DNA of 64,000 bases from Sulfuriferula thiophila (GTDB taxonomy: Bacteria; Pseudomonadota; Gammaproteobacteria; Burkholderiales; Sulfuriferulaceae): contig NZ_BHGL01000003.1 in the NCBI RefSeq assembly GCF_003864975.1, positions 186,001 to 250,000 on the forward strand, given 5' to 3'. The notes under the pieces are model-generated. The model had not been told where the DNA came from and did no database searches. It worked only from the letters and a program-made list of their open reading frames with translations. This document shows, one piece after another, positions 1 through 9,444 of this stretch (its first letter is position 1; every line of letters starts with the position of its first letter). Made by a program: the position numbers and the translations under genes.

Positions 1-357
1 GCCGTCTTGACCCACTTCACTGGATTCGATCAAGAACCGCTGACCACCTTGCGCGGTAATATTGAGAATACCGAGTTGCGGCATATCCCAGTCGGCAATA
101 TGCGCCAGTGTGCCGACAGCGTAAGGTGTTGCCGGCGCACCCACTTCAGCGCCCGACTGAATCAGGCACACGCCAAATGCACTGTTGTCTTTCATGCAGG
201 CTTTCGCCATATCCATATAGCGCGTCTCGAATATCTTCAGCGGCAACAGCCCATCGGGATACAGCACTGTCGTGAGCGGGAAAATCGGAATGCGCAGATG
301 ACGTACATTGTGCAGACGGTCAAACACTAAAGGCAGATTCTGTTTGAACCAATTCAT
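1..357 (-). CDS. LON substrate-binding domain protein, C-terminus cut by window edge
   Basis: The frame reads from ATG at 357 to base 1 without a stop (119 codons), so the 3' end lies outside the window. The start MNWFKQNLPL is followed by IPIFPLTTVLYPDG and LKIFETRYMDM, which match the N-terminal LON substrate-binding fold (PF02190) found as a stand-alone protein of about 200 residues in betaproteobacteria. No protease or ATPase part is visible, so it is not Lon itself. The ATG overlaps the TGA of ubiX by 4 bp (ATGA), so it is the last visible gene of the long operon. Its substrate is unknown; the domain call is fairly sure, the role is not. Confidence 0.75.
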   Translation of the reverse strand, partial: MNWFKQNLPLVFDRLHNVRHLRIPIFPLTTVLYPDGLLPLKIFETRYMDMAKACMKDNSAFGVCLIQSGAEVGAPATPYAVGTLAHIADWDMPQLGILNITAQGGQRFLIESSEVGQDG

Positions 358-965
358 ACTTGTCCCCAACGAGCCATAAGTTGATGCGGAATGTGCAACT
401 GATCGAGAATACGCGCGACGACAAAATTCACCATGTCTTCGATGCTTTGCGGATGATGGTAGAAGCCGGGATTAGGTGGCAGAATGACTACGCCCAGACG
501 CGCCAGTTTCAGCATATTTTCCAGATGGATTGCCGAATACGGCGTTTCCCGCGGCACCAGTATCAGCTTGCGCTGTTCTTTAATACTGACATCGGCCGCC
601 CGTTCGATCAGATTATCCGACATACCCTGCGCAATGGCCGCCAGCGTACCCATCGTGCATGGGCATACCACCATTGCATCCGCCGGATTCGACCCTGATG
701 CCACTGGCGCAAACCACTCTTCACGCCCGAACACCCGCAATTGGCCAGGACGGGCAGCATACTGCGCGGTCAACAACGCTTCCAGCTCACTGGCACGACC
801 CGGCAAGGTCAGATCCAGCTCCTGCTTCGCTACAATCTGCGCGGCGCTGGAGACTAGTAAGTAAACACTCACATCCGCCTCCAACAGACACGCAAGCAGG
901 CGCATACCATAAGGCATACCCGATGCGCCGGTCAATGCCAGGGTAACGCTACGTGGCGGATTCAT
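354..965 (-). CDS. ubiX: UbiX flavin prenyltransferase
   Basis: UbiX joins dimethylallyl phosphate to FMN to make prenylated FMN, the cofactor of the UbiD decarboxylase in ubiquinone synthesis. Visible hallmarks are the FMN-binding loop TGASGMPYG near the N-terminus, the core CPCTMGTLAAIAQGMSDNLI, and the late segment VPRETPYSAIHLENM. Length is about 203 residues, normal for the family. Two in-frame ATGs exist, at 980 and 965; 965 (MNPPRS) is preferred because a GGAA lies upstream, but spacing is long and either is possible. It overlaps the Gx transporter gene upstream and the LON gene downstream, so translation is coupled. ubiA and ubiC lie elsewhere in the window. Confidence 0.93.
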   Translation of the reverse strand: MNPPRSVTLALTGASGMPYGMRLLACLLEADVSVYLLVSSAAQIVAKQELDLTLPGRASELEALLTAQYAARPGQLRVFGREEWFAPVASGSNPADAMVVCPCTMGTLAAIAQGMSDNLIERAADVSIKEQRKLILVPRETPYSAIHLENMLKLARLGVVILPPNPGFYHHPQSIEDMVNFVVARILDQLHIPHQLMARWGQV

Positions 966-1485
966 GTTGGCTATTTCCATGGTGAGAAGTTAACAGATAC
1001 GCGGTAATGAGGCCGTTGCTGAGGCCGAACACCCAAGCTGCTGCGGCGAACACCGGGCTTAAATAAAACACATTGACTGTCGGCATCAGCCACAGCGAGA
1101 CGATAGTGAGTTGCGCACCGACGTGGGCAAAGGCGGCAAGCACACTCAAACTGACTGCGCCAAAATAACGTTCCGGCAAGCCGCGCGCCAGCCACAGCAC
1201 GGCAAGACTGGCAACGGCGCCGCCCAGACTGAGCATAAAACTCGGTGTCAGAAAACTGCCTAGCAAAATACTGCCGGCAACCACGCGCAATCCCGATACC
1301 CACACCGCGGTACGCAAGCCATATTGCTTGAGCACCAGCAGGGTAACGATATTGGCCAGGCCGGGTTTGACTCCCGGCAACGGCGACGGCAATGCGGCTT
1401 CCATCAGCATCAGCGCAATCGCCAGCGCTGCCAGATAAGCAATGCGATGATCTTCCGCAGTAGGTTTAATAGTTAAGACTGTCAT
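949..1485 (-). CDS. Gx transporter family membrane protein (HepS1/PF07456-like)
   Basis: A 178-residue hydrophobic protein with about five membrane segments. LPSPLPGVKPGLANIVTLL is the signature of the family once named heptaprenyl diphosphate synthase component I and now usually called the Gx transporter family. It is an S-component-like membrane protein of unknown substrate, and the old enzyme name is misleading. It overlaps the NusG domain II gene upstream by 20 bp; these two families are commonly paired, often near ApbE or Rnf genes. Here the pair sits between rapZ and ubiX. Start is ATG at 1485. Confidence 0.75.
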   Translation of the reverse strand: MTVLTIKPTAEDHRIAYLAALAIALMLMEAALPSPLPGVKPGLANIVTLLVLKQYGLRTAVWVSGLRVVAGSILLGSFLTPSFMLSLGGAVASLAVLWLARGLPERYFGAVSLSVLAAFAHVGAQLTIVSLWLMPTVNVFYLSPVFAAAAWVFGLSNGLITAYLLTSHHGNSQHESAT

Positions 1486-1852
1486 AACGCCGCACTTGCC
1501 CTACGATTTCCACACTCACCTGATTGGGCAAACAAATGGCAGCCTCACCCTCATGACTGATCCAGCCCTGCCGTACACATAACTGACGCGGGCTGGGATC
1601 ACTGCGTACCCGGGCACGCTGGTCGCGCACCTCTACCTGCGTCACACCTAATGGCCCAGGCACATTGACACTGAACGGCTGCTGCAGTGAGGCCGTTAAA
1701 AACACATCCCCACCGCGTTTAATTACCAGGTGCTGCCCCGGCGGACTCATCCAGTAATGCTTAGCCAGCGCTATCACAACCAGCAAGCCAAGCAATAGCA
1801 CGCCCCAATCCCCGCGGCGTATTAACGCCATTGCCGACCAGGAAAACTTCAC
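1466..1852 (-). CDS. NusG domain II-containing membrane-anchored protein
   Basis: 128 residues: a basic N-terminus, one membrane segment (about residues 16-31, [18 protein letters not shown]), then a small beta-rich extracytoplasmic domain. [20 protein letters not shown] is typical of PF07009 (NusG_II). There is no link to transcription factor NusG beyond the fold. The partner downstream is the Gx transporter (20-bp overlap), and the 5' end overlaps the rapZ stop by 4 bp. The pair may act in envelope redox or flavin/cofactor chemistry, as in other genomes where it neighbours ApbE, but nothing in this window proves that. Confidence 0.7.
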   Translation of the reverse strand: MKFSWSAMALIRRGDWGVLLLGLLVVIALAKHYWMSPPGQHLVIKRGGDVFLTASLQQPFSVNVPGPLGVTQVEVRDQRARVRSDPSPRQLCVRQGWISHEGEAAICLPNQVSVEIVGQVRRYDSLNY

Positions 1853-2703
1853 ATCAATTCGCGATGGCGCACCAGCGTTTGCATACTGGTAGAAAATCGC
1901 GCAGCGAGCCGTTCACTCAGATACACGGAACGATGCTGCCCCCCGGTACACCCTATGGCCACCGTCAAATAAGCGCGGTTATCGCGCATGAAGCAAGGCA
2001 GCCATTTACGCACATAAGCCTCGATATCGTTCAGCATTTCCTGCACTTCGACAATGGGTTCCAGGAAGGCGATGACATCCTGATCGCGCCCGGTTTGCGG
2101 GCGTAACAGCGGGTCATAATGCGGATTAGGCAGGCAGCGCACATCGAACACGAAATCGGCATCCAGCGGTATACCGTGCTTGAAGCCGAACGAGGCAAAC
2201 AGCAGCGTCAGCCGCGCATCTTGCAGCGAGATGATGTCTTTGATCCAGCTGCGCAAGGTATTGGCGGATAAGTCGCTGGTATCGATACGGTGCGCCAGTT
2301 GCGCAATGGGGTCCAGCAGGTCACGTTCCAGTGTAATAGCCTCAGGCAACGCGCAATGGTCATTACTGAGCGGATGACGGCGGCGGGTTTCCGAAAAACG
2401 CCGCACCAGCGTTTCGGTTTTCGATTCCAGGAACAACAGACGGAAATTCAGTTTCTGGCGCAACTGCTGAACCAGCGCGGGCAAATACTGATAAGAGTCG
2501 CCGCTACGCGCATCCACGCTGATGGCCACTTGCAGGTAACCATGATCGGCCAGAAACTGTATGGTTTCCTCCAGCAGCTTAGCCGGCAGGTTATCAATGC
2601 AGTAGTAACCGACGTCTTCGAGCACGTTTAGCGCAATACTTTTACCTGAGCCTGACAGGCCGCTGATCAATACCAACTGCATTTTATTCAACGCTGCATC
2701 CAT
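1849..2703 (-). CDS. rapZ: RapZ RNase adapter / nucleotide-binding protein
   Basis: 284 residues, the normal RapZ (YvcJ) length. The P-loop GLSGSGKS is at residues 15-22 and the C-terminal domain carries [17 protein letters not shown], the conserved RNA/ligand-binding part. In enterobacteria RapZ presents the sRNA GlmZ to RNase E and thereby sets GlmS and amino-sugar supply; in this lineage the target is not established. It lies 2 bp after hprK in the rpoN-hpf-ptsN-hprK-rapZ order typical of betaproteobacteria. ATG at 2703 is used; an internal ATG at 2682 (MQLVLISGL) matches the usual family start, and neither has a good ribosome site. Confidence 0.95.
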   Translation of the reverse strand: MDAALNKMQLVLISGLSGSGKSIALNVLEDVGYYCIDNLPAKLLEETIQFLADHGYLQVAISVDARSGDSYQYLPALVQQLRQKLNFRLLFLESKTETLVRRFSETRRRHPLSNDHCALPEAITLERDLLDPIAQLAHRIDTSDLSANTLRSWIKDIISLQDARLTLLFASFGFKHGIPLDADFVFDVRCLPNPHYDPLLRPQTGRDQDVIAFLEPIVEVQEMLNDIEAYVRKWLPCFMRDNRAYLTVAIGCTGGQHRSVYLSERLAARFSTSMQTLVRHRELM

Positions 2704-2705
2704 GA

Positions 2706-3650
2706 TTATTCGTTGGCCTCCATCAGTTTTTGCTGACGTGCAATAAACTCTTCGGCGCTGTTGATGCCACGCATGCGCAGAATGTGATTGCGAGTTGCGA
2801 CTTCAACCAGCACGGCCAGGTTGCGACCTACCGCCACCGGGATACGCACCTTGGGAATTTCCACCCCTAAAATCGTTTCGGTCGAAGCATGCATGTCCAA
2901 CCGCGATATTTGCTCCTGCACCGCGTCCGTAGGTGCTTTCAAATGCACGATGAGCTTGAGGTTTTTTTTCATCTTGACCGACAGCTCGCCAAACAGGGTA
3001 CGGATATTCAGTATCCCCAGACCACGCACCTCAAGAAAATCCTGCAGCATGGCCGGACATTGCGCTTCCAGCGTGTCGGGCGCTACCTTATAGAAATCCA
3101 CCACATCATCTGCAATCAGGCGATGCCCGCGCGTAATCAGCTCCAGCGCCAATTCGCTTTTACCCGCCGAAGACTCCCCGGTCAGCAACACGCCGATGCC
3201 ATTTACCTCCAGCATAACCCCGTGCAAATGGACGGAATCCGCCAGTGCATTGGTCAAATAGTGCGACAGCACCGCCATCAGTTCCGGACTGGCTTGTGGA
3301 GAAGTAAATAGCGGCGTCTTGGTACGTAACGAGGCATCCAGCAAGGGGACTGGAACCGGCTCGCCATTCGCTACAATCACTGCAGCCAATTCGGTAGAAA
3401 ACAGATTGCCTACCGCGTGCTGCAAACCCTCTTCACCTAGTTGGCGCAGGTAATCCATTTCGGCACAGCCCAGCACCTGCACGCGATTAGGATGCACAAA
3501 GTTCAGATGACCAACCAGCGCCAGCGAGGGTTTTTGTACCGTATCGCCGACTAACTGCTTATCTCCACCTGCCTGTCCCGATACCCAGGTCAATGCCAGA
3601 GTCTGGGACAGTGCGGCAAACATCCGGCTGACTGGAATAGAGTTAGTCAT
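2706..3650 (-). CDS. hprK: HPr kinase/phosphorylase
   Basis: 314 residues. HprK phosphorylates and dephosphorylates a serine on HPr of the phosphotransferase system. The P-loop GESSAGKS is at 158-165, and the HprK signature is [15 protein letters not shown]. In betaproteobacteria HprK belongs to a regulatory PTS that lacks sugar permeases. EI, HPr and EIIA-Man genes are not in the window, so here HprK is adjacent only to EIIA-Ntr (ptsN, 5 bp upstream). Its C-terminus runs into rapZ. Confidence 0.96.
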   Translation of the reverse strand: MTNSIPVSRMFAALSQTLALTWVSGQAGGDKQLVGDTVQKPSLALVGHLNFVHPNRVQVLGCAEMDYLRQLGEEGLQHAVGNLFSTELAAVIVANGEPVPVPLLDASLRTKTPLFTSPQASPELMAVLSHYLTNALADSVHLHGVMLEVNGIGVLLTGESSAGKSELALELITRGHRLIADDVVDFYKVAPDTLEAQCPAMLQDFLEVRGLGILNIRTLFGELSVKMKKNLKLIVHLKAPTDAVQEQISRLDMHASTETILGVEIPKVRIPVAVGRNLAVLVEVATRNHILRMRGINSAEEFIARQQKLMEANE

Positions 3651-3655
3651 GATTA

Positions 3656-4111
3656 TCAGGGCTGCCAGTTACGAATGAGGTTTAATACGCTATCGCTGTC
3701 TACACTCGTCATGAGTGCATCACGTAAGGATTTATTGCTGAATAATTGTGCCAGTTCACCCAGAATCTGCAAGTGCAAATCGGTTGCCTGCATGGGGACG
3801 AACAGGATAAAAACAAGTTTGACCGGCAGTTGATCCGGCGCATCAAAATCAATAGAGGGATTCAGCCTGACAAATACACCCATTGCGGATTTTAAGCCCT
3901 TGATCCTACCGTGCGGGATGGCAATGCCTTGTCCCAATCCGGTTGAGCCCAGTTTTTCCCGGGCAATAAGACTATCCAGTATAACCTGAGGAACAACCCC
4001 CAGCTCACTACCAAATAATTGACCAACGTATTCAAAAAGTCGTTTTTTACTCCCCATCTCGACATCGAGCAGGATATTCGAGACGGAGAGGAGTGGTGCT
4101 ATCTGATTCAT
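3656..4111 (-). CDS. ptsN: Nitrogen-PTS EIIA component PtsN
   Basis: 151 residues. The phospho-accepting histidine is H67 in GQGIAIPHGRIKG, preceded by the family motif REKLGSTGLG. EIIA-Ntr takes phosphate from NPr/HPr and, unphosphorylated, regulates potassium transport, sigma factor use and envelope stress in other proteobacteria. It follows hpf by 6 bp and precedes hprK by 5 bp. It is full length with no odd features. Confidence 0.95.
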   Translation of the reverse strand: MNQIAPLLSVSNILLDVEMGSKKRLFEYVGQLFGSELGVVPQVILDSLIAREKLGSTGLGQGIAIPHGRIKGLKSAMGVFVRLNPSIDFDAPDQLPVKLVFILFVPMQATDLHLQILGELAQLFSNKSLRDALMTSVDSDSVLNLIRNWQP

Positions 4112-4117
4112 TGAGAC

Positions 4118-4453
4118 TTATTCTTGCTCAATCACCGCTTGGTGCTTGATACCGCCATTGGCTTGATGCGACGAACTGAGTTTTTCTTTATGTTTGAGAA
4201 CTTGGCGGTCTAACTTATCGGCCAAGCTATCAATAGCGGCATACATGTCCGGCTCTTCAACCTGTACAAAAATATCTTTGCCGCTCAGGTGCACGTTAGC
4301 CTCGACAACGTGCTTCAATTTTTCGACTGTCATGATGACGTTAACGTCGATTACATGATCAAAATGGCGTTTCATGCGATCAATTTTGGAGGTTACATAA
4401 TCGCGAATCGCTGGTGTGATTTCCAGATGATGGCCGGTAATTGTTAGGTTCAT
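4118..4453 (-). CDS. hpf: Ribosome hibernation-promoting factor HPF/RaiA
   Basis: 111 residues from ATG 4453, chosen because AGGGA sits 6 bases before it; a longer frame to 4534 would overlap rpoN and carries a non-family N-terminus. The sequence begins MNLTITGHHLEITPAIRDYV, the short-form HPF/YhbH start. Basic residues late in the protein (KLDRQVLKHKEKL) face rRNA. The factor binds the 30S subunit and promotes 100S dimers in resting cells. Position right after rpoN is standard. Confidence 0.95.
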   Translation of the reverse strand: MNLTITGHHLEITPAIRDYVTSKIDRMKRHFDHVIDVNVIMTVEKLKHVVEANVHLSGKDIFVQVEEPDMYAAIDSLADKLDRQVLKHKEKLSSSHQANGGIKHQAVIEQE

Positions 4454-4475
4454 GACGTTCCCTTTCGCTTGCTGG

Positions 4476-5906
4476 TTATAGCGCTTTGCGCTGGTTGGCG
4501 GGCGGAATTTGCAAGGATTCACGGTATTTTGCAATAGTACGACGCGCTACTACGATACCTTGCTGACCGAGAACCTCAGCAATTTGCCCGTCGGATAAAG
4601 GCTTCTTGGTATTTTCTGCACTGATCAGTTGTTTAATTAACGCACGAATTGCCGTTGCCGAGCAAGCGCCACCTGCATCAGTATTTACATGGCTACCAAA
4701 AAAGTATTTTAATTCAAAGATGCCGCGCGGCGTCATCATGAACTTTTGTGTGGTCACTCGCGATACGGTGGATTCATGCAACTCCACCACCTCTGCAATC
4801 TCGCGCAATACCAGCGGACGCATCGCTACTTCACCGTGCTCAAAGAAATGGCGCTGCCGGTCAACGATGCTCTGGGTCACGCGCAATATGGTGTCAAAAC
4901 GCTGCATGATATTCTTGATCAGCCATTTGGCTTCTTGCAGCTGCCCGGCTAACTGCTGATGATTGGCATCGCGGTTACGCGACAGGATATCCGCGTACAT
5001 TTGATTGATACGCAATTTCGGCATAGCGTCAGGATTAAGCGTTGCAATCCACAACCCTTTGACTTTATTGACAATAACATCAGGAATAATATAACGCGTA
5101 TCGGAAATCCCGAAGGCTTCACCGGGACGCGGATTGAGATGGGTAATGAGCTCCCGCGCCGCACGCAGCGCCTCATCGTCACAGTGATACTTGCGTTTCA
5201 GCCCGGCATAATCATGCGCGCCCAGCGCGGCAAGGTCTTGCGCCACTATACGCAACGCCAATGCCAGATGCGGGGTAATCTCGGGTAACGCATGCAACTG
5301 CAATGCCAGGCACTCCGCCAGATCCCGTGCGCCCACACCTGTAGGCTCAAGGTTTTGCAAATTCTTAAGCGCAATCTGTAATTCATCCAGCTCTACTTCC
5401 AGCTCATCCGGCAACATTTCCGCGATGTCTTCCAGGCTCTGGGTCAGATATCCGCTCTCGTTCAACGCATCAATCAACAACAATACCAGTCGCTTATCCC
5501 GCTCCAGCAGAGGTGTAAGATTGAGCTGCCAGATTAAATGATCACGCAGGCTGAGGCTGTCCAGAGACGATGTCTGCGGCTCGAACTCATCATCCTCGGT
5601 GTCATCACCTGAACCATAATTGGCTGACTCATTCCAGTCCAGCTCGGTCAGTTCACGTTGTGCGGGTTCGGCAGGTGTTTCCGTTGTGGATTCGGTATTG
5701 CTGGAAGTGGTCGGCTCGTATTCCGGGCTACGCATACTGCTATCGTCAATCGCATCTACCCGCTCCAGCAATGGATTTTCCTGCACCATCAACTCCAGCT
5801 CCTGATTAAGTTCGAGCGTCGACAGTTGCAGCAATCGGATAGACTGCTGCAACTGCGGCGTGAGCGTCAGGTGCTGTGATAGTTTAAGTTGTAGACCTTG
5901 CTTCAT
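4476..5906 (-). CDS. rpoN: RNA polymerase sigma-54 factor
   Basis: 476 residues. Region I is a glutamine- and leucine-rich start (MKQGLQLKLSQHLTLTPQLQ). Region II is acidic (about residues 50-115). The C-terminal part carries a helix-turn-helix and the RpoN box ARRTIAKYRE, which reads the -24 element. It needs an AAA+ activator; one is encoded at 25036-26484, and two sigma-54-like promoters are seen near 12094 and 12256. It lies 9 bp after lptB. Confidence 0.97.
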   Translation of the reverse strand: MKQGLQLKLSQHLTLTPQLQQSIRLLQLSTLELNQELELMVQENPLLERVDAIDDSSMRSPEYEPTTSSNTESTTETPAEPAQRELTELDWNESANYGSGDDTEDDEFEPQTSSLDSLSLRDHLIWQLNLTPLLERDKRLVLLLIDALNESGYLTQSLEDIAEMLPDELEVELDELQIALKNLQNLEPTGVGARDLAECLALQLHALPEITPHLALALRIVAQDLAALGAHDYAGLKRKYHCDDEALRAARELITHLNPRPGEAFGISDTRYIIPDVIVNKVKGLWIATLNPDAMPKLRINQMYADILSRNRDANHQQLAGQLQEAKWLIKNIMQRFDTILRVTQSIVDRQRHFFEHGEVAMRPLVLREIAEVVELHESTVSRVTTQKFMMTPRGIFELKYFFGSHVNTDAGGACSATAIRALIKQLISAENTKKPLSDGQIAEVLGQQGIVVARRTIAKYRESLQIPPANQRKAL

Positions 5907-5915
5907 AATTATTGA

Positions 5916-6638
5916 TTAAAGACGAAAATGCTCACCCAGGTAAACTTTACGTACGCTTTCATTATGAATGATTTCTTCCGGCTTGCCAGCAGCCAATACC
6001 GTCCCATCATTAATAATATAAGCGCGATCGCATATTCCCAAAGTTTCACGTACATTGTGGTCGGTGATTAAAATACCAATACCGCGTTCGGTCAGAAACC
6101 GGATCAGCTTCTGAATATCTATCACCGCGATAGGGTCAATACCGGCAAACGGCTCGTCCAGCAGCACGAAGCGCGGATTCATTGCCAGCGCTCGCGCGAT
6201 CTCGACACGCCGCCGCTCACCGCCTGACAGACTCATTGCCGCGGCATCGCGCAAATGCGCCACATGCAAATCTTCCAGCAGGTCTTCCAGATGCTGTTCA
6301 ATTTCGGCTGCGCTGTAATTTTTCAGTTCCAGAATGGCGCGGATGTTTTGCGCCACGGTCAATTTGCGGAAAATAGAGGCTTCCTGCGGCAAATAGCTCA
6401 AACCCAGTGCGGCACGCCGATGTATCGGCATCACCCCCAGATCGTGCTCATCCAGCTGAATCTCCCCACCATCCAGCTTGACCAGACCGACGATCATATA
6501 AAAACAGGTGGTTTTACCTGCGCCGTTAGGGCCGAGCAAGCCGACAACCTCACCACTGTTGACGCTAATCGACACGTCTTTTACCACCAGACGCGATTTG
6601 TAGCTTTTTTTCAGATGCAGCGCCTTGAGTTCACTCAT
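5916..6638 (-). CDS. lptB: LPS export ABC transporter ATPase
   Basis: 240 residues with Walker [10 protein letters not shown], the signature LSGGERRR and Walker [10 protein letters not shown]. LptB powers LPS extraction from the inner membrane together with LptF/LptG (not in the window) and passes it to LptC and LptA, encoded just upstream. The gap to lptA is 6 bp. Confidence 0.97.
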   Translation of the reverse strand: MSELKALHLKKSYKSRLVVKDVSISVNSGEVVGLLGPNGAGKTTCFYMIVGLVKLDGGEIQLDEHDLGVMPIHRRAALGLSYLPQEASIFRKLTVAQNIRAILELKNYSAAEIEQHLEDLLEDLHVAHLRDAAAMSLSGGERRRVEIARALAMNPRFVLLDEPFAGIDPIAVIDIQKLIRFLTERGIGILITDHNVRETLGICDRAYIINDGTVLAAGKPEEIIHNESVRKVYLGEHFRL

Positions 6639-6644
6639 CGCGGC

Positions 6645-7241
6645 TTACTCACGTGCAGGTTGCAAACTACCCGCAGGCTGCAACGGTAAAGACGGGGTCT
6701 GCGCAGCTTCGCCTGCGCCTTTCAGTTTGGGCCGGATCACAGCATGCACACGGCTAGGGGTTGCCCCTGGCGTTTTCACGGCATTCGGATCATTTTTCAC
6801 TTCAAAGAATTCGGTAATCGTGTTGTAGTTCATGGTATTGCCACGCAATTCATCTGCGCCTTTTTTCAGCCGGGCGTTGCCCGTCAGCAGCACGGTATTC
6901 TGCTTGCTGTCCATATCGATGCGATTGGCATACCCTTCGACATACTCATCCACGTTGTCACGTTTTTGCCGGAAATACACCTGATTGCCAAATGCAGTAG
7001 CCTTGCTGAATCCTTCGCCATCCTGACGCACTTCTATGCGATCCGCCCGTAGCACCATAGTGCCCTGGAGCAGGGACACATTACCTACATAGACACTTAC
7101 CTTATGCAGGTCGTCCACAGTAACACTATCGGCTTCAAGATTGACCGGCTTGCTGCGATCAGCCAGCTCCGCCAGCGCAGGCTGTGCAGAAAACAGTAGC
7201 AGACCAATGGATACGAATATAGATTTCTTAAATAGGTTCAT
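6645..7241 (-). CDS. lptA: Periplasmic LPS transport protein LptA
   Basis: 198 residues from ATG 7241; a GTG at 7256 would add five residues. A signal peptide (SIGLLLFSAQPALA) precedes an OstA/LptA beta-jellyroll (RADRIEVRQDG..., GYANRIDMDSKQ). The C-terminal tail is rich in Ala and Pro. LptA forms the bridge that carries LPS across the periplasm. The start overlaps the lptC end, so the two are translationally coupled. Confidence 0.93.
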   Translation of the reverse strand: MNLFKKSIFVSIGLLLFSAQPALAELADRSKPVNLEADSVTVDDLHKVSVYVGNVSLLQGTMVLRADRIEVRQDGEGFSKATAFGNQVYFRQKRDNVDEYVEGYANRIDMDSKQNTVLLTGNARLKKGADELRGNTMNYNTITEFFEVKNDPNAVKTPGATPSRVHAVIRPKLKGAGEAAQTPSLPLQPAGSLQPARE

Positions 7242-7797
7242 AACGCGCTTTGACACGATGAGTAAGCTGTAAAATTTGAGTTTGATTGTTTAATTCTAAC
7301 CCACCTGCGGTCATTTTTATGGATTTACCTTGCACCAGCACCGGCCGATCAGTGCGCATTATCCGTTGATCAGGTATCGCTTCCAGGTATTCCGTGGTCA
7401 ATGTCATCGGCCCTTGCGCATCACGCGCATCCCGGACCAGCACCACATGCCCGATAAAATTGACCTGTTTGCCCTGCGCCGTGACCAACGCCCGTGTCGA
7501 ACGGATATCCGCACTGCCTTGCTGATCATCATTCGCAACCAGATGCGGCTTGGTTAACTGTGTCGTATCGTCATCCAGATAATGCTCGGCACGATCCGCA
7601 TGCAGAGTATAAATCACCTGCCCGGCAAGATTGGTACGCGAAACCATAAAGCGCTCGATCATATAATCCGCAATATGCAGACCGCTACCCAACACACCCG
7701 GCTGGGTAGTATTCACGGCAAATTGCAGCCACGCACTCAAGCCCGCCAGTACCGCAATAATGGCCAATGGAAACCAGTATAGCGGACGACTATTCAT
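7228..7797 (-). CDS. lptC: LPS export protein LptC
   Basis: 189 residues with one N-terminal membrane anchor (LYWFPLAIIAVLAGLSAWL) and a periplasmic LptC-type domain. It accepts LPS from LptBFG and hands it to LptA. It begins within the kdsC stop (ATGA overlap). Confidence 0.92.
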   Translation of the reverse strand: MNSRPLYWFPLAIIAVLAGLSAWLQFAVNTTQPGVLGSGLHIADYMIERFMVSRTNLAGQVIYTLHADRAEHYLDDDTTQLTKPHLVANDDQQGSADIRSTRALVTAQGKQVNFIGHVVLVRDARDAQGPMTLTTEYLEAIPDQRIMRTDRPVLVQGKSIKMTAGGLELNNQTQILQLTHRVKARYEPI

Positions 7798-8318
7798 CGC
7801 ACGTATTCCGCCAGCAACGCTGCATAATGCCCTTGTGCCTTCATGATGAATTCACACGCTTCGCGCACCGCACCGTGCCCACCTTCACGCTGGGTGATCA
7901 GATGCGCATATTGCTGCACTTCGCATGGCGCGGCAGGTACGCTGACAGCCAGACCGCAACGCGTCATGATCGGCAAATCAATCACATCATCACCCATGTA
8001 GGCAGTTTGCGCCATTTGCAGGCCCAGTTTTTCCAGCAAATGCAGGTACGCTTCCAGTTTGTTCTCCACCCCTTGATACACATGATGGATACCCAGGTTT
8101 TTCGCCCGGTGCGCAACCACCTGAGAATTCCGCCCGGTGATAATCGCAATGTCGACACCTGTTTGTCTGAGCATTTTCAGACCGTGCCCATCCAGCGAGT
8201 TGAATGCCTTATATTCTTTGCCGTCGTCACTAAAATACAGACTGCCATCCGTCATGACACCATCGATGTCGAAAATGGCGAGTTTGACCGGTACCGCGCG
8301 GTGATGTGCTTCGTTCAT
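7794..8318 (-). CDS. kdsC: 3-deoxy-D-manno-octulosonate 8-phosphate phosphatase
   Basis: 174 residues from ATG 8318 (MNEAHHRAV); a GTG at 8351 would extend it into kdsD. The HAD-family motif I is FDIDGVMTDG, motif II is IITGRNS, and motif IV is GDDVIDLPIM. It hydrolyses Kdo-8-phosphate to Kdo, the step after KdsA. It is directly paired with kdsD, as in most Gram-negative bacteria with this arrangement. Confidence 0.95.
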   Translation of the reverse strand: MNEAHHRAVPVKLAIFDIDGVMTDGSLYFSDDGKEYKAFNSLDGHGLKMLRQTGVDIAIITGRNSQVVAHRAKNLGIHHVYQGVENKLEAYLHLLEKLGLQMAQTAYMGDDVIDLPIMTRCGLAVSVPAAPCEVQQYAHLITQREGGHGAVREACEFIMKAQGHYAALLAEYVR

Positions 8319-8334
8319 ATACTGTTCTTTTCCG

Positions 8335-9336
8335 TTAAACCACGCCGGCACGCAACAGGTCCAGCATATTCAATGCACCCACCAGCTTACCCGCATCGTC
8401 GACCACTAACAGGCCATTGATATTATGACTTTGCATCTTTTCCACCGCAGCAACAGCCAACTGATCGGGACTGATACTGCGCGGGTTAACTGTCATCACT
8501 TCACGCGCACTGGCCAGACGCACATCGATCGCTTTTTCCAGCACACGCCGCAAATCGCCGTCGGTAATAATCCCGACCACATGCCGGGCATCATCGACCA
8601 CTGCTGTCATGCCCAGCCCTTTACTGGTCATTTCCAGTAAAGCCGCTGGCAACAAGGCCGTTTCCGACACCAAAGGCAACGCATTACCATGATGCATAAT
8701 ATCGCGTACATGCACCAATAACTTCCGCCCCAACGAACCACCGGGGTGGGTACGGGCAAAATCTTCCGAACCGAATCCGCGTGCTTCCAGTAAAGCAATC
8801 GCCAATGCGTCACCCAATGCCAATGCGGCAGTGGTGCTTGCAGTAGGCGCCAGATTAAGCGGACAGGCTTCCTGTGCCACGCTGGCATCCAGATGCACAT
8901 CGGCCTCGCGCGCCAGCGTAGAATTCGGGTTGCCGGTCATCGCGATCAGCCGTGCGCCACGGCGCTTGATCAACGGCACAATCGCCGTCAACTCGGCGCT
9001 CTCACCAGAATTAGACAACGCAATGCATACATCCTCATGCGTAATCATGCCCAGATCGCCGTGACTGGCTTCACCCGGGTGCACAAAGAATGCCGGCGTC
9101 CCGGTGCTGGCAAGGGTTGCGGCAATTTTACCACCCACATGCCCGGACTTGCCCATGCCGCTGACAACCACGCGCCCGCGGCATTCCAGTATCAACGCCA
9201 TTGCATCGATAAACTGCTGATCCAGACGATCACGCATCGCCATCACAGCGTCCGCTTCTATGGTCAACACTCTCTTCGCCAAACTTAACGCGGCAACCGC
9301 ATCAAATTTAACAACAGGTAAATTAGGCATAATCAT
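8335..9336 (-). CDS. kdsD: D-arabinose-5-phosphate isomerase
   Basis: About 333 residues. An N-terminal SIS sugar-isomerase domain (GMGKSGHVGGKIAATL, then ALSNSGESAE) is followed by two CBS repeats in the C-terminal half (HVRDIMHHGNALP and SAREVMTVNPRSISPD). It makes arabinose-5-phosphate, the first substrate of Kdo synthesis. This is the first gene of the operon. A TTG at 9339 precedes ATG 9336, and another ATG is at 9330; no strong ribosome site decides. Confidence 0.94.
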   Translation of the reverse strand: MIMPNLPVVKFDAVAALSLAKRVLTIEADAVMAMRDRLDQQFIDAMALILECRGRVVVSGMGKSGHVGGKIAATLASTGTPAFFVHPGEASHGDLGMITHEDVCIALSNSGESAELTAIVPLIKRRGARLIAMTGNPNSTLAREADVHLDASVAQEACPLNLAPTASTTAALALGDALAIALLEARGFGSEDFARTHPGGSLGRKLLVHVRDIMHHGNALPLVSETALLPAALLEMTSKGLGMTAVVDDARHVVGIITDGDLRRVLEKAIDVRLASAREVMTVNPRSISPDQLAVAAVEKMQSHNINGLLVVDDAGKLVGALNMLDLLRAGVV

Positions 9337-9359
9337 CAAACATCTTAATTAGAATGCGT

Positions 9360-9387
9360 ATTTTACCTCATAAACGCATTTGGATAA
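9360..9387 (-). promoter_or_regulatory. Candidate sigma-70 promoter of the kdsD operon
   Basis: On the minus strand TTATCC (9387-9382) and TAAAAT (9365-9360) are separated by 16 bases and lie 24 bases before kdsD. The -10 match is good and the -35 is weak. This is inferred from the pattern only. Confidence 0.35.
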
Positions 9388-9444
9388 GCCTAATACGACA
9401 GCCAAGGCTTGCGGCAACACCAACTTGTCTCTAATCTTGAGGCT

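Noticed and set aside
7-330. Plus-strand frame at the window start
   Set aside because: The minus-strand reading gives a LON-domain protein with an ATGA overlap to ubiX, which is far better supported.
949-1485. Heptaprenyl diphosphate synthase component I as an enzyme call
   Set aside because: The protein is an integral membrane protein without prenyltransferase Asp motifs; the old name is kept only as a family label.
7767-8420. Plus-strand frame of 217 codons opposite kdsC
   Set aside because: It is antisense to kdsC, which has intact HAD motifs; composition is typical of an antisense shadow.
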